Origin: Streptomyces kronopolitis
GTDB lineage: Bacteria; Actinomycetota; Actinomycetes; Streptomycetales; Streptomycetaceae
Assembly: GCF_014646275.1 (NCBI RefSeq)
Contig: NZ_BMND01000047.1
Location: 1 to 39,471, forward strand
DNA: 39,471 bases
Reading direction: 5' to 3'
The position numbers and the translations under genes were made by a program. Numbering within the stretch: position 1 is the first letter of the stretch; the number at the start of each line of letters is the position of its first letter. Shown here piece after piece: positions 8,306 to 16,207 of the stretch. The notes beneath the pieces were generated by a model. That model worked only from the letters and a program-made list of their open reading frames with translations, did no database searches and was not told the origin of the DNA.

Positions 8306-8935
8306 ATGGATGCCGTACGCGTCGCCTTGCTGCGTGAAGTCCTCGCCGGGACCGAGTGGGTGCAGGCCACCCGCCGCTTCGCGGGGGCGCTGCGCTCGTC
8401 CGTCGCCCCGCACCGCGGCGGGCTGCTGCTGGTCGGCAGCGCCGCGTACGAGCCCTGGCATCTGGCCGCCCATCTCGACGACGAGGCCGCCTGGTCGGGC
8501 CTGCCGGAGCTGTCCCCGACCCTGGTGCGCCATCGCGTCCCCGGCGGGGCTCCGGCCCATCTGGCGGTCGGCCTGGGCCGGCTGGAGGCGGCCGGGCGGG
8601 GCGAGACCCTGCTGGTCGTGGCGCCGGGAGCACCGGGCGCCGGGCTGCTGGAGCGGGTGCACGACGCCCGGCGCAACGGCGCGACGGTGCTCGCCCTGGA
8701 CGGCGGCGACCGCGATCTGCACGCCCTGGCCCATGACGCGCTCGCCGCTCCCCCAGCCCCGCCCGCCGGCGCCCCCGCGGCCTCGCCGGACCTCGACCTC
8801 GACACCGTGCAGCATCTGGTGAGCGCGGCCGCCGGGGAGAACTGCCTGCCGCCGTCCCGCGGCCGCCGCCGGTTCCGGGACCGGCTGGCCCGCCTCGCCG
8901 ACCAGTTGACCGCCCCGCCGCCCCCGCGCTGGTAG
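8306..8935 (+). CDS. conserved hypothetical protein, possible Rossmann/SIS-like fold
   Basis: This 209-aa soluble protein has a core with alternating predicted strands and helices (GLLLVGSAAYEPWHLAAHL, ETLLVVAPGAPGAGLLERVHDARRNGATVLALDGG). The 'release, compare, re-name' pattern resembles sugar-isomerase (SIS) or Rossmann-like domains, but I see no diagnostic motif. An Ala/Pro-rich linker near 150-165 precedes a basic C-terminal helix. ATG at 8306 is chosen; CAGGAT lies 6 bases upstream and could be either a -10 box (leaderless) or a weak Shine-Dalgarno. An upstream in-frame GTG at 8279 is less likely. Function unknown. Confidence 0.65.
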   Translation: MDAVRVALLREVLAGTEWVQATRRFAGALRSSVAPHRGGLLLVGSAAYEPWHLAAHLDDEAAWSGLPELSPTLVRHRVPGGAPAHLAVGLGRLEAAGRGETLLVVAPGAPGAGLLERVHDARRNGATVLALDGGDRDLHALAHDALAAPPAPPAGAPAASPDLDLDTVQHLVSAAAGENCLPPSRGRRRFRDRLARLADQLTAPPPPRW

Positions 8936-9029
8936 CCCCGGCCCGTCCGCGGGTAGCCCCCGGCCGGTCCGCGCGGCGGCCGGAAAAAACCCTTTGCGTC
9001 ACCTTGTTCCCGCGGGCGAGGGTGCTCCG

Positions 9030-10427
9030 GTGACTTCGGACGGCCCCCCACCTGACTCCCCCTCGCCCACCGCCCGCCGGCGCCGCCTGACCGCGCTGCT
9101 GCCGGATCTGGCCCCCTGGCGCAGCTCCCGCGACTTCCGACTGCTGTGGTGCGCGGGCGCCATCACGGTTTTCGGCACCTTCCTGACGGTCGTGGCGCTG
9201 CCGCTCCAGCTCAAGGAGCTGACCGGCTCCACCCTCGCGGTCGGTGCGCTGGGCGCCGTGGAGCTGGTCCCGCTGCTGGTCTTCGGCCTCTACGGCGGCG
9301 CGCTCGCCGACTCCGTGGACCGCCGCCGGCTGATCGTCGGCAGCGAGCTGGCGCTCGGGCTGATCTCCGCGCTGCTGCTGCTCAACAGCCTGCTGCCGCA
9401 CCCGCTGGTGTGGCCGCTGTACGCGGCGGCCGCGCTGTCCAGCGCGCTGACCGGGCTGCAGCGGCCGGCCCTGGACGCGATCGTGCCGCGGATCGTGCGG
9501 CACGACCAGCTCGCCGCGGCCGCCGCCCTCAACGCGCTGCGCTGGCAGATCGGCGCCATCGCCGGACCGGCGCTGGCCGGCGGCCTGCTCGCCCTCGCCG
9601 GGCTGCGCTGGGCCTACGCCATCGACGCGGCCACCTTCGCGGTCTCGGTGCTGCTGTCCCGCCGCCTGGCGCCGTCGCCCGCCTCGCACGACGCCGAGAA
9701 GCCCTCGCTGCGCGTCATCGCGGAGGGCGCGCGCTACGCCTGGAGCCGCAAGGAGCTGCTGGGCACCTACGCCGTCGACGTGCTCGCGATGCTCTTCGCC
9801 TACCCGCTGGCGATCTTCCCGTTCCTCGCCGACGACCTCCACGCGCCCTGGTCGCTGGGGCTGATGTACGCGGCGCTGCCGGCCGGGTCCCTGCTGGTGA
9901 GCCTGACCAGCGGCTGGACCGGGCGGGTGCACCGGCAGGGCCGGGCGATCGTGCTGGCGGCCGCCGGCTGGGGCCTGGCGATCGCCGCCGCCGGGCAGCT
10001 GCGGCAGGTCTGGGCGGTGCTGCTCCTGCTGACCCTGGCCGGCGCCTTCGACATGGTCAGCGGCATCTTCCGCTCGGCGATGTGGAACCAGACCATCCCC
10101 GACGAGCTGCGCGGCCGGCTGGCGGGCATCGAGCTGCTGTCGTACTCGTCGGGCCCGCAGCTGGGCCAGGTGCGGGTCGGCGGGATGGCGGCCCTGATGG
10201 GCGTGCGGGCGGCGGTGTCGGCGGGCGGTCTGCTGTGCTTCGCGGGCGTCGCGCTGCTGGCCCTGGGGCTGCCGAAGCTGCGGGCGTACGACGCCCGGAC
10301 CGACGAGCACGCCCGGCGGATGCGCGAGCGCCGGACCCCCGCGGCGGACGACCGGACCGGCGACCGGGCCCCCGACCTGGGCCGGCCCGGAGCGGAAGCC
10401 CAGGACACCGACCCGGCGGCGGTATGA
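9030..10427 (+). CDS. MFS transporter, EntS-like exporter family
   Basis: This 465-aa protein has about twelve membrane segments. It begins with the typical PWRSSRDFRLLWCAGAITVFGTF opening and has the motif GGALADSVDRRRL after segment 2, as in enterobactin-exporter-like (EntS/MFS_3) proteins. The last 55 residues are a hydrophilic Arg/Asp-rich tail. GTG at 9030 is preferred over an upstream TTG at 8994 because the stretch between them has no family similarity. EntS relatives export siderophores or drugs. There are iron-uptake genes 2-7 kb away, but no siderophore synthesis genes here, so the substrate is open. Confidence 0.88.
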   Translation: MTSDGPPPDSPSPTARRRRLTALLPDLAPWRSSRDFRLLWCAGAITVFGTFLTVVALPLQLKELTGSTLAVGALGAVELVPLLVFGLYGGALADSVDRRRLIVGSELALGLISALLLLNSLLPHPLVWPLYAAAALSSALTGLQRPALDAIVPRIVRHDQLAAAAALNALRWQIGAIAGPALAGGLLALAGLRWAYAIDAATFAVSVLLSRRLAPSPASHDAEKPSLRVIAEGARYAWSRKELLGTYAVDVLAMLFAYPLAIFPFLADDLHAPWSLGLMYAALPAGSLLVSLTSGWTGRVHRQGRAIVLAAAGWGLAIAAAGQLRQVWAVLLLLTLAGAFDMVSGIFRSAMWNQTIPDELRGRLAGIELLSYSSGPQLGQVRVGGMAALMGVRAAVSAGGLLCFAGVALLALGLPKLRAYDARTDEHARRMRERRTPAADDRTGDRAPDLGRPGAEAQDTDPAAV

Positions 10428-10432
10428 GACGG

Positions 10433-10474
10433 GCCCGGCGCGGGCGGCAGGATCACCCGCCGCCCGCGCCGGGC
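10433..10474. terminator. bidirectional hairpin terminator
   Basis: A perfect 16-bp GC stem (10433-10448 with 10459-10474) has a 10-base loop. It lies between the convergent MFS gene and the 79-aa gene, and neither side has a clear T-tract, as is usual in Streptomyces. Confidence 0.75.
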
Positions 10475-10478
10475 TCGC

Positions 10479-10718
10479 CTACTTGTCCTCCCCGCCGCTC
10501 TCCTGCTCCGCGCTCTTGTCGTGCCACTTCGGGTCCGTCTCCCACTCCAGATTCCGCTCCCGGGCGGTCTCCATGGCGTGCGACGCCTCCTCGCGGGTGT
10601 CGTACGGGCCGAAGCGGTCGGCGGCGCGGCACTCGGGGCCTTCCTCGACCGTCTGGTGCTTGAGGCAGTAGAACCACTCGCCCGGCTTGCCGACCGTACG
10701 CCTCTTGAACAGCGCCAT
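10479..10718 (-). CDS. small conserved actinomycete protein
   Basis: This 79-aa protein starts MALFKRRTVGKPGEWFYCLKH and ends with a charged Glu/Lys-rich tail. It contains two cysteines (FYCLKH and EECR-like GPECRAADRFGPY) followed by YDTREEASHAMETARERN. That arrangement resembles the small SPOR-like/zinc-poor proteins found beside map in Streptomyces. ATG at 10718 has a strong AGGAGG about 5 bases upstream. It is divergent from map, sharing a 65-base intergenic region. I know of no assigned function. Confidence 0.78.
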   Translation of the reverse strand: MALFKRRTVGKPGEWFYCLKHQTVEEGPECRAADRFGPYDTREEASHAMETARERNLEWETDPKWHDKSAEQESGGEDK

Positions 10719-10770
10719 TGCCGCCTCCTGTGGATGTTTTGTGCCACCATCCTGCCCGACGGCCCGCGGA

Positions 10771-10776
10771 TACACT
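10771..10776 (+). promoter_or_regulatory. -10 box for leaderless map transcript
   Basis: TACACT ends 7 bases before the map ATG, and no Shine-Dalgarno precedes it. Transcription would start at or within a base of the ATG. Confidence 0.6.
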
Positions 10777-10783
10777 CGCTGAC

Positions 10784-11641
10784 ATGTCTGGCCAGTCACT
10801 CCTTGTCCCGGGGAAGATCTCCCCCACCCGCCCCGTCCCCGCCTCGATCCCGCGCCCCGAGTACGTCGGGAAGGACGCGCCCACCCCGTACACGGGGCCC
10901 GAGGTGCAGGATGCCGAAACGATCGAGAAGATGCGGATCGCCGGCCGGATCGCCGCGCAGGCGATGGCGGAGGCCGCCAAGCTGATCGCGCCGGGTGTGA
11001 CCACCGATGAACTCGACCGGGTCGCCCATGAGTTCATGTGCGACCACGGCGCCTACCCGTCCACCCTCGGCTACCGCGGCTTCCCCAAGTCCCTGTGCTC
11101 CTCGCTCAACGAGGTCATCTGCCACGGCATCCCGGACTCGACCGTCCTGCAGGACGGCGACATCGTGAACCTCGATGTCACCGCGTACCTCGACGGCGTG
11201 CACGGCGACAACAACGCCACGTACCTGTGCGGCGACGTGGACGAGGAGTCCACGCTGCTGGTCGAGCGCACCCGCGAGGCGCTCAACCGCGCGATCAAGG
11301 CCGTCAAGCCGGGCCGGCAGATCAACATCATCGGCCGGGTCATCGAGTCCTACGCCAAGCGCTTCGGCTACGGAGTGGTCCGCGACTTCACCGGCCACGG
11401 CATCAACTCCTCCTTCCACTCCGGCCTGATCGTTCCGCACTACGACAGCCCGCACCACACCACCGACATCAAGCCCGGCATGACGTTCACCATCGAGCCG
11501 ATGCTGACGCTGGGGTCCTACGACTACGACATGTGGGACGACGGCTGGACGGTGGTGACCAAGGACCGCAAGCGGACCGCGCAGTTCGAGCACACCCTGG
11601 TGGTGACGGACACCGGGGCCGAGATCCTCACCCTCCCCTGA
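10784..11641 (+). CDS. map: type I methionine aminopeptidase (MtMetAP1c-like)
   Basis: This 285-aa enzyme removes N-terminal methionine from new proteins. The N-terminal extension of about 45 residues carries PxxP segments (SPTRPVPASIPRPEYVGK), as in mycobacterial MetAP1c, where it is thought to contact the ribosome or SH3-like partners. Metal ligands and catalytic residues are visible in order: NEVICHGIP (His), VNLDVTAYLDGVHGD (two Asp), FTGHGI (His), TIEPM (Glu) and AQFEHT (Glu/His). There is no Shine-Dalgarno. A TACACT box 7 bases upstream supports a leaderless mRNA. A second housekeeping map copy is normal in Streptomyces, so essentiality cannot be judged here. Confidence 0.95.
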   Translation: MSGQSLLVPGKISPTRPVPASIPRPEYVGKDAPTPYTGPEVQDAETIEKMRIAGRIAAQAMAEAAKLIAPGVTTDELDRVAHEFMCDHGAYPSTLGYRGFPKSLCSSLNEVICHGIPDSTVLQDGDIVNLDVTAYLDGVHGDNNATYLCGDVDEESTLLVERTREALNRAIKAVKPGRQINIIGRVIESYAKRFGYGVVRDFTGHGINSSFHSGLIVPHYDSPHHTTDIKPGMTFTIEPMLTLGSYDYDMWDDGWTVVTKDRKRTAQFEHTLVVTDTGAEILTLP

Positions 11642-11704
11642 CCGGGAGCGGGAGCGGGACAGAGATCCGCACGGTTTCCTGACCGGGAGCGGGGCGGGCT
11701 TTTA

Positions 11705-11760
11705 CCGACAGGGTGTCGGGAACCGGCGTAGGCTGGTGCCGACAGGACGTCGGGAACGGG
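11705..11760. repeat. two tandem copies of a 22-bp dyad-symmetric element
   Basis: The copies at 11705-11726 and 11739-11760 share CCGACAGG, GTCGGGAAC and flanking G bases, and are offset by 34 bases. Copy 1 is a perfect 6-bp dyad (CCGACA, TGTCGG); copy 2 is a 5-bp dyad (CCGAC, GTCGG). They end where the heme oxygenase -35 box begins, so they may be an operator pair. Confidence 0.6.
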
Positions 11761-11763
11761 TTG

Positions 11764-11781
11764 ACTTAGGTAAGCCTAAGT
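11764..11781. promoter_or_regulatory. iron box (DmdR/IdeR-type) in the heme oxygenase promoter
   Basis: The arms ACTTAGG and CCTAAGT are exact inverse complements around TAAG. The 14-base stretch from 11766 matches the first 14 positions of the TTAGGTTAGGCTAACCTAA consensus at 12. It overlaps a TTGACT -35 box (11761-11766) and precedes a possible -10 at 11784-11789, so an iron-loaded repressor would block transcription. Confidence 0.78.
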
Positions 11782-11860
11782 AGTTGTCTGAGTCCAAGCG
11801 TCGGCGACCCGGCGCGGGAGGGCCCGTTCCCGTCCGCCCCTCGGTCCCCGGAGGCCCGCC

Positions 11861-12568
11861 TTGGAAGCGTCCAGCCCGCGCCCGTCCGCACCGGCCGATC
11901 CGCCCACGGCGTCCGCGCCGACCACGCCCTTCTCCACAGTTATCCGCACCGCGTCCCACGAGCAGCACACCGAAGCCGAGAACTCCTCGTTCATGAGTGA
12001 TCTCCTCGGCGGCGGGCTCGGCATCCCCGCCTACCGGCGCTACACCGAGCAGCTGTGGTTCGTCTACCGCGCGCTGGAGGACGTCACCGACGATCTCGCC
12101 GCCGACCCGGTGGCCGGCCCCTTCCTCCGCCCGGAACTGGCCCGCACCGCCGCGCTGGAGCGCGATCTCGCCCACCTCGGCGGGCCCGGCTGGCGCACCG
12201 GGCTCACCCCGCTGCCGGCCACCGCCGCCTACGCGGACCGGGTCGCGGACTGCGCCCGCACCTGGCCGGGCGGCTTCGTCGCCCACCACTACACCCGCTA
12301 CCTCGGCGACCTCTCCGGCGGCCAGATCATCCGCGGCACGGCCGAGAAGACCTGGGGCTTCGCCCGCAAGGGAGACGGGGTGCGGTTCTACGTCTTCGAG
12401 GACATCCCCAACCCCGCCGCCTTCAAGCGCCGCTACCGCGCGCAGCTGGACGCGCTGCCGGTCGACGACCTGGAGAAGCAGCGGGTGGTCGACGAGTGCA
12501 AGCACGCCTTCCGGCTGAACGGCGCGGTCTTCCGGGAACTGGGCGAGCAGTTCCCGCTGAGCGCCTAG
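11861..12568 (+). CDS. heme oxygenase (biliverdin-producing)
   Basis: This is a 235-aa HO-1-type enzyme that opens heme to biliverdin, CO and iron in the cytoplasm. The proximal heme ligand is H36 in EQHTEAE, and the distal helix glycine motif is YLGDLSGGQIIRG. The start is TTG at 11861 with GGAGG 6 bases upstream; the next ATG (11994) would remove the heme-ligand helix, so the TTG is needed. This adds an Ala/Pro-rich N-terminal stretch of about 22 residues compared with the usual length near 215. The promoter carries an iron box and a tandem dyad repeat. It fits with the iron-uptake cluster downstream. The convergent PhzF-like gene ends 36 bases away. Confidence 0.93.
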   Translation: MEASSPRPSAPADPPTASAPTTPFSTVIRTASHEQHTEAENSSFMSDLLGGGLGIPAYRRYTEQLWFVYRALEDVTDDLAADPVAGPFLRPELARTAALERDLAHLGGPGWRTGLTPLPATAAYADRVADCARTWPGGFVAHHYTRYLGDLSGGQIIRGTAEKTWGFARKGDGVRFYVFEDIPNPAAFKRRYRAQLDALPVDDLEKQRVVDECKHAFRLNGAVFRELGEQFPLSA

Positions 12569-12604
12569 GCGCCGCACCGCCAATCCCCGCACGCCGCACG
12601 GGCC

Positions 12605-13270
12605 CTACGGCGCCTGACGGCTCACCCGTCCCCCGACCGCGATGGTGCCGTCGGGGTGCGGGCGGGTGAGGATCCGCGAGCCGGCGCCCTGGCGGATGTC
12701 GAGCGGGCGGCCCAGCTCCCGGGTCAGCAGCAGGGCGGCGGCGCCGGTCGCCTCGTCCTCCGCGACCCCGTCGCCGCGCCTCGGGAAGCCCCGGGCCCGG
12801 ACCACGCCGGCGGCCTCGTCCTGCCAGGCCCAGGCGTAGAGCCAGTCCTCGCCCGGCGGCGGCGCGGGCAGCGCGTCGACCTCGGCGGGCGAGGCGTGGC
12901 GGCGGGTGGTCCGGGCCGGGACCCAGGCGGCGCGGCCGCGGACCCAGGTCAGGTCCCCGTCGAAGTCGACCCGGACCGCGCCGGCCGGCGGGCGCAGGGT
13001 GCGCGGCGGCCGCCCCAGGCTCCGCAGCAGCCAGGCCAGACCGACCAGCGGATGCCCGGCGAACGGGAGTCGGCAGCTCGGCGTGTGGATGTCGACGGTG
13101 CCGCGCTCGGCGTCGTCGAGGAAGACGGTCTCGCTGAAGCCGAGTGCGGCCGCGAGCGCGGCGCGCCCCGCGGGGTCGGGGACAGCCGCCCCGTCGAGGA
13201 CCACGCCCAGCGGATTGCCCGCGCCCCCGTCCGGGCCGCAGAAGACCCGGAGCACGTCGATGTCGGTCAT
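12605..13270 (-). CDS. PhzF-family isomerase-like protein
   Basis: This 221-aa protein has PhzF/diaminopimelate-epimerase-like fold signatures: FCGPDGGAGNPLGVVLDG, GFSETVFLDD, LPFAGHPLVGLAWLL and EDEATGAAALLLTRELGR. It is shorter than PhzF proper (about 278 aa), a form that is common in actinomycetes. PhzF enzymes isomerise small metabolites, but most relatives have no known substrate, and there are no phenazine genes here. ATG at 13270 (MTDIDVLRVF) is preferred to the upstream GTG, which extends into a low-complexity stretch. It lies between heme oxygenase and the efe genes without an iron box of its own. Confidence 0.82.
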   Translation of the reverse strand: MTDIDVLRVFCGPDGGAGNPLGVVLDGAAVPDPAGRAALAAALGFSETVFLDDAERGTVDIHTPSCRLPFAGHPLVGLAWLLRSLGRPPRTLRPPAGAVRVDFDGDLTWVRGRAAWVPARTTRRHASPAEVDALPAPPPGEDWLYAWAWQDEAAGVVRARGFPRRGDGVAEDEATGAAALLLTRELGRPLDIRQGAGSRILTRPHPDGTIAVGGRVSRQAP

Positions 13271-13496
13271 CCGGACAGTCAAGCGCACGGCCCGGACGGG
13301 CATTCGGGCCGCCCGGCCCCCGGCGGGCCTCGGTGCGCCGGGCGCCCGCACCAGGGCCTCACCCACCCGTCACACCCCGCCCGCGCGCCCGGCCCTTACC
13401 TTGACCGGCGCATGGCACTTCCGTGACCCGGCGCGGGCCGATCCGTGACCAGGCTGTTGTCCATGAGAGCGGGATCACGGGAAACCGTGGGCAGCA

Positions 13497-13515
13497 ATAG
13501 GTAAGCCTCACGTAA
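13497..13515. promoter_or_regulatory. iron box upstream of efeO
   Basis: The 19-mer ATAGGTAAGCCTCACGTAA matches TTAGGTTAGGCTAACCTAA at 14 positions and shares AGGTAAGCCT exactly with the heme oxygenase box. This is the expected DmdR/IdeR target for iron-repressed uptake. Confidence 0.75.
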
Positions 13516-13516
13516 G

Positions 13517-13530
13517 TTAGGGCTGCCTTA
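13517..13530. promoter_or_regulatory. possible second, weaker iron box
   Basis: TTAGG and CCTTA lie around GCTG directly after the stronger box. Four of five arm positions are symmetric, so this may be a second low-affinity site or chance. Confidence 0.35.
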
Positions 13531-13601
13531 GTGGCGATCTTAGTGACCCTCTATCGTCCCGTACGTCGATTCCGTACATCCGAGCCCGCCTGGAGCCCCG
13601 T

Positions 13602-14756
13602 ATGCGAGCCCTTCGCACCTCCGCCGTCGCCGCCATAGCCGTGGCCACGGCCGTTACCGCCGTCGCCGGCTGCGCCGCGAAGAACGACGGCAAAGGCGGC
13701 GGCGGCAAGGGCACGGTCGAGGTGACCGCCACGGACAGCAGCTGCGAGCTCTCCACCAAGGAGTTTCCGGCCGGGCACGTCCGCTTCGCGGTGCAGAACA
13801 AGGGCTCCAAGGTCACCGAGGTCTACCTCTACGCCCCCGGCGACCGGATCGTCACCGAGCGGGAGAACATCGGGCCCGGCACCCACGCGGACATCACCGC
13901 CGAGGTCAAGGCCGGCTCGTACGAGGTCGCCTGCAAGCCCGGCATGAAGGGCAACGGCATCCGCCAGAAGGTGACCGCCAGCGGCAAGGGCGCGAGCGCG
14001 AAGCACGACCCGAAGCTGGACGCCGCGGTCGCCGCCTACCGCACCTACGCGCAGGAGCAGGCCGACCAGACCCTGCCGAAGGCGCAGAAGTTCGCCGACG
14101 CGGTCAAGGCCGGCGACCTGGACGCCGCGAAGAAGGCGTACGCCGTCTCGCGGGTCGGCTGGGAGCGCACCGAGCCGGTCGCCGAGTCCTTCGGTGACAT
14201 CGACCCCAAGGTCGACGTCCGCGCCGACGGTGTGGAGAAGGGCCAGAAGTGGACCGGCTGGCACAAGCTGGAGCAGTCCCTGTGGGAGAAGAAGAAGATC
14301 TCCGGGGACGACAAGAAGCTCGCCGACCGGCTCATCACGGACCTCAAGGACTGGCAGAAGCGGGTCGGCAAGGCCGAGATCACCCCGACCAGCATGGCCA
14401 ACGGCGCCAAGGAGCTGCTCGACGAGGTGGCCACCGGCAAGGTCACCGGTGAGGAAGAGCGCTACAGCCACACCGACCTGATCGACTTCCAGGGCAACGT
14501 GGAGGGCGCGCAGAAGGCGTACGAGCTGCTCAAGCCGGTCGTCGGCAAGAACGACCCGGCGCTCGCCAAGGAGCTGGACAAGCAGTTCGCGGCGATCCGC
14601 GCGCTGCTCGCCGCGCACCGCGACAGCAAGTCCGCCGACGGCTTCGTCTCCTACGACACGGTCGACAAGACCGCGCGCAAGAAGCTGTCGGACGGTGTCA
14701 ACGCGCTGGCCGAGCCGCTGTCGAAGCTGGCCGCCGCCGTCGCCACCACCAAGTAA
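13602..14756 (+). CDS. efeO: EfeO iron-uptake lipoprotein (cupredoxin plus M75 imelysin domain)
   Basis: This 384-aa exported protein has a signal peptide ending in a lipobox (VAGC, Cys24). A cupredoxin-like domain spans about 38-127, with Cys48 in DSSCELSTKEFPAG and Cys111 in YEVACKPGMKGNG. The M75/imelysin helical domain follows at about 135-384, with WERTEPVAE and the metal motif HKLE (221-224). It delivers iron to EfeU together with the peroxidase EfeB. It is the first gene of efeO-efeB-efeU, downstream of iron boxes at 13497-13530, so iron repression is expected. All three efe genes are intact. Confidence 0.95.
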   Translation: MRALRTSAVAAIAVATAVTAVAGCAAKNDGKGGGGKGTVEVTATDSSCELSTKEFPAGHVRFAVQNKGSKVTEVYLYAPGDRIVTERENIGPGTHADITAEVKAGSYEVACKPGMKGNGIRQKVTASGKGASAKHDPKLDAAVAAYRTYAQEQADQTLPKAQKFADAVKAGDLDAAKKAYAVSRVGWERTEPVAESFGDIDPKVDVRADGVEKGQKWTGWHKLEQSLWEKKKISGDDKKLADRLITDLKDWQKRVGKAEITPTSMANGAKELLDEVATGKVTGEEERYSHTDLIDFQGNVEGAQKAYELLKPVVGKNDPALAKELDKQFAAIRALLAAHRDSKSADGFVSYDTVDKTARKKLSDGVNALAEPLSKLAAAVATTK

Positions 14757-14784
14757 CGGTCCGCCGCCAGGCCAGGGGGTCACG

Positions 14785-16140
14785 ATGACGCAGGACAACG
14801 GCATGACGCCGCACGAGGACACGACGCCGCACGAGGGCACCGCCGACGGGGCCGGGCCGGACCCGGCCGCCGGGAACGGCACCGGGCGGACGCCCTCGCG
14901 GCGGGCGCTGCTCGGCTGGGGCGGCGCGGGACTGGCGCTCGGCGCGGTCGCGGCCGGCGGGACCGCGGCGGCGCTGCGGGCCGGCAACGACGCCCAGCCG
15001 GCCGGCGCGGACGCCACCTCGCGCTCCGCGGTCGCCTTCCACGGCGCGCACCAGGCCGGCATCGCCACCGCCGTGCAGGACCGTCTGCACTTCGCCTCGT
15101 TCGATGTCACCACCGACGACCGCGACGAGCTGATCGCGCTCCTCAAGGAGTGGACGAAGGCGGCGGCGCGGATGACGGCCGGGGACACGGTCGGCGACGG
15201 CGCGGTCGGCGGGCTGGCGGAGGCGCCGCCGGACGACACCGGCGAGGCGCTCGGCCTGCCGCCGTCCCGGCTCACCCTGACCTTCGGCATCGGCCCGACG
15301 CTGTTCGAGAAGGACGGCAAGGACCGGTTCGGCATCCGGGCCCGGCGGCCCGAGGCGCTGATCGACCTGCCGCAGTTCCCCGGCGACAACCTCGACAAGA
15401 GCCGCAGCGGCGGCGATCTGTGCGTCCAGGCCTGCGCGGACGACCCGCAGGTGGCGGTGCACGCGATCCGCAACCTGGCCCGGATCGGCTTCGGCAAGGT
15501 CGCCATCCGCTGGTCCCAGCTGGGCTTCGGCAAGACGTCCTCGACGACGCCGCAGGCGCAGACCCCGCGCAACATGTTCGGCTTCAAGGACGGCACCCAC
15601 AACCTCGCCGGCACCGACACCGCCGCCCTCGACAAGCACGTCTGGGTCGCGGACGCCGCGGCGAAGGGCAAGGAGCGCTGGATGGCCGGCGGTTCCTACC
15701 TCGTCGCCCGCCGCATCCGGATGCACATCGAGACCTGGGACCGCACCTCCCGCAAGGAGCAGGAGGACATCTTCGGCCGCGACAAGGGCGAGGGCGCGCC
15801 GGCCGGCCGGAAGCACGAGCGGGACACCCCGCACCTGAAGTCGATGCTGCCGACCGCGCATGTCCGCCTCGCGCACCCGGACTCCAACGGCGGGATCCGG
15901 ATCCTGCGCCGCGGCTACTCCTTCACGGACGGCACGGACGGCCTGGGCCGGCTGGACGCGGGGCTGTTCTTCCTGGCCTACCAGCACGATGTGCGCCAGG
16001 GCTTCGTCCCGCTCCAGAAGCGGCTGTCGGCCAACGACGCGCTCAACGAGTACATCCAGCACGTGGGTTCCGCGGTCTTCGCGGTGCCGCCGGGCGTCCG
16101 GCACGCGGACGACTGGTGGGGCCGGGAGCTGTTCGCCTGA
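14785..16140 (+). CDS. efeB: EfeB, Tat-exported DyP-type heme peroxidase
   Basis: This 451-aa protein has a Tat signal (SRRALLGWGGAGLALGAVAAG, residues 38-58) after an unusually long acidic N-terminus rich in PHE-TTPH. The DyP signature GFKDG is at 266-270 with the catalytic Asp, the proximal heme His is H359 in TAHVRLAHP, and the following arginine cluster is conserved. EfeB works outside the membrane with EfeO to oxidise ferrous iron or release iron from heme for EfeU. ATG at 14785 has an AGGGGGT ribosome-binding site. The gene starts 28 bases after efeO. Confidence 0.94.
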   Translation: MTQDNGMTPHEDTTPHEGTADGAGPDPAAGNGTGRTPSRRALLGWGGAGLALGAVAAGGTAAALRAGNDAQPAGADATSRSAVAFHGAHQAGIATAVQDRLHFASFDVTTDDRDELIALLKEWTKAAARMTAGDTVGDGAVGGLAEAPPDDTGEALGLPPSRLTLTFGIGPTLFEKDGKDRFGIRARRPEALIDLPQFPGDNLDKSRSGGDLCVQACADDPQVAVHAIRNLARIGFGKVAIRWSQLGFGKTSSTTPQAQTPRNMFGFKDGTHNLAGTDTAALDKHVWVADAAAKGKERWMAGGSYLVARRIRMHIETWDRTSRKEQEDIFGRDKGEGAPAGRKHERDTPHLKSMLPTAHVRLAHPDSNGGIRILRRGYSFTDGTDGLGRLDAGLFFLAYQHDVRQGFVPLQKRLSANDALNEYIQHVGSAVFAVPPGVRHADDWWGRELFA

Positions 16141-16207
16141 CACCGCGGGCGCCGGCAGGTCCTCGCCGCCGCCCCATGATCTGCACGAAGGAAGGGAAGG
16201 AACCGAC

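Larger units (their letters stand above)
13271..13601. other. intergenic region between phzF-like gene and efeO
   Basis: No gene is seen here. The half nearest efeO holds the iron boxes and presumably the efe promoter. The half nearest the PhzF-like gene is GC-rich, and I found no motif in it. Confidence 0.6.

Noticed and set aside
6088..10310. Very long open frames on the antisense strand
   Set aside because: They overlap well-supported genes in other frames and their translation is Arg/Ala/Pro-rich without domains, as expected from high GC.
12605..13270. Phenazine biosynthesis locus
   Set aside because: Only a short PhzF-like gene is present and no other phz genes are seen.
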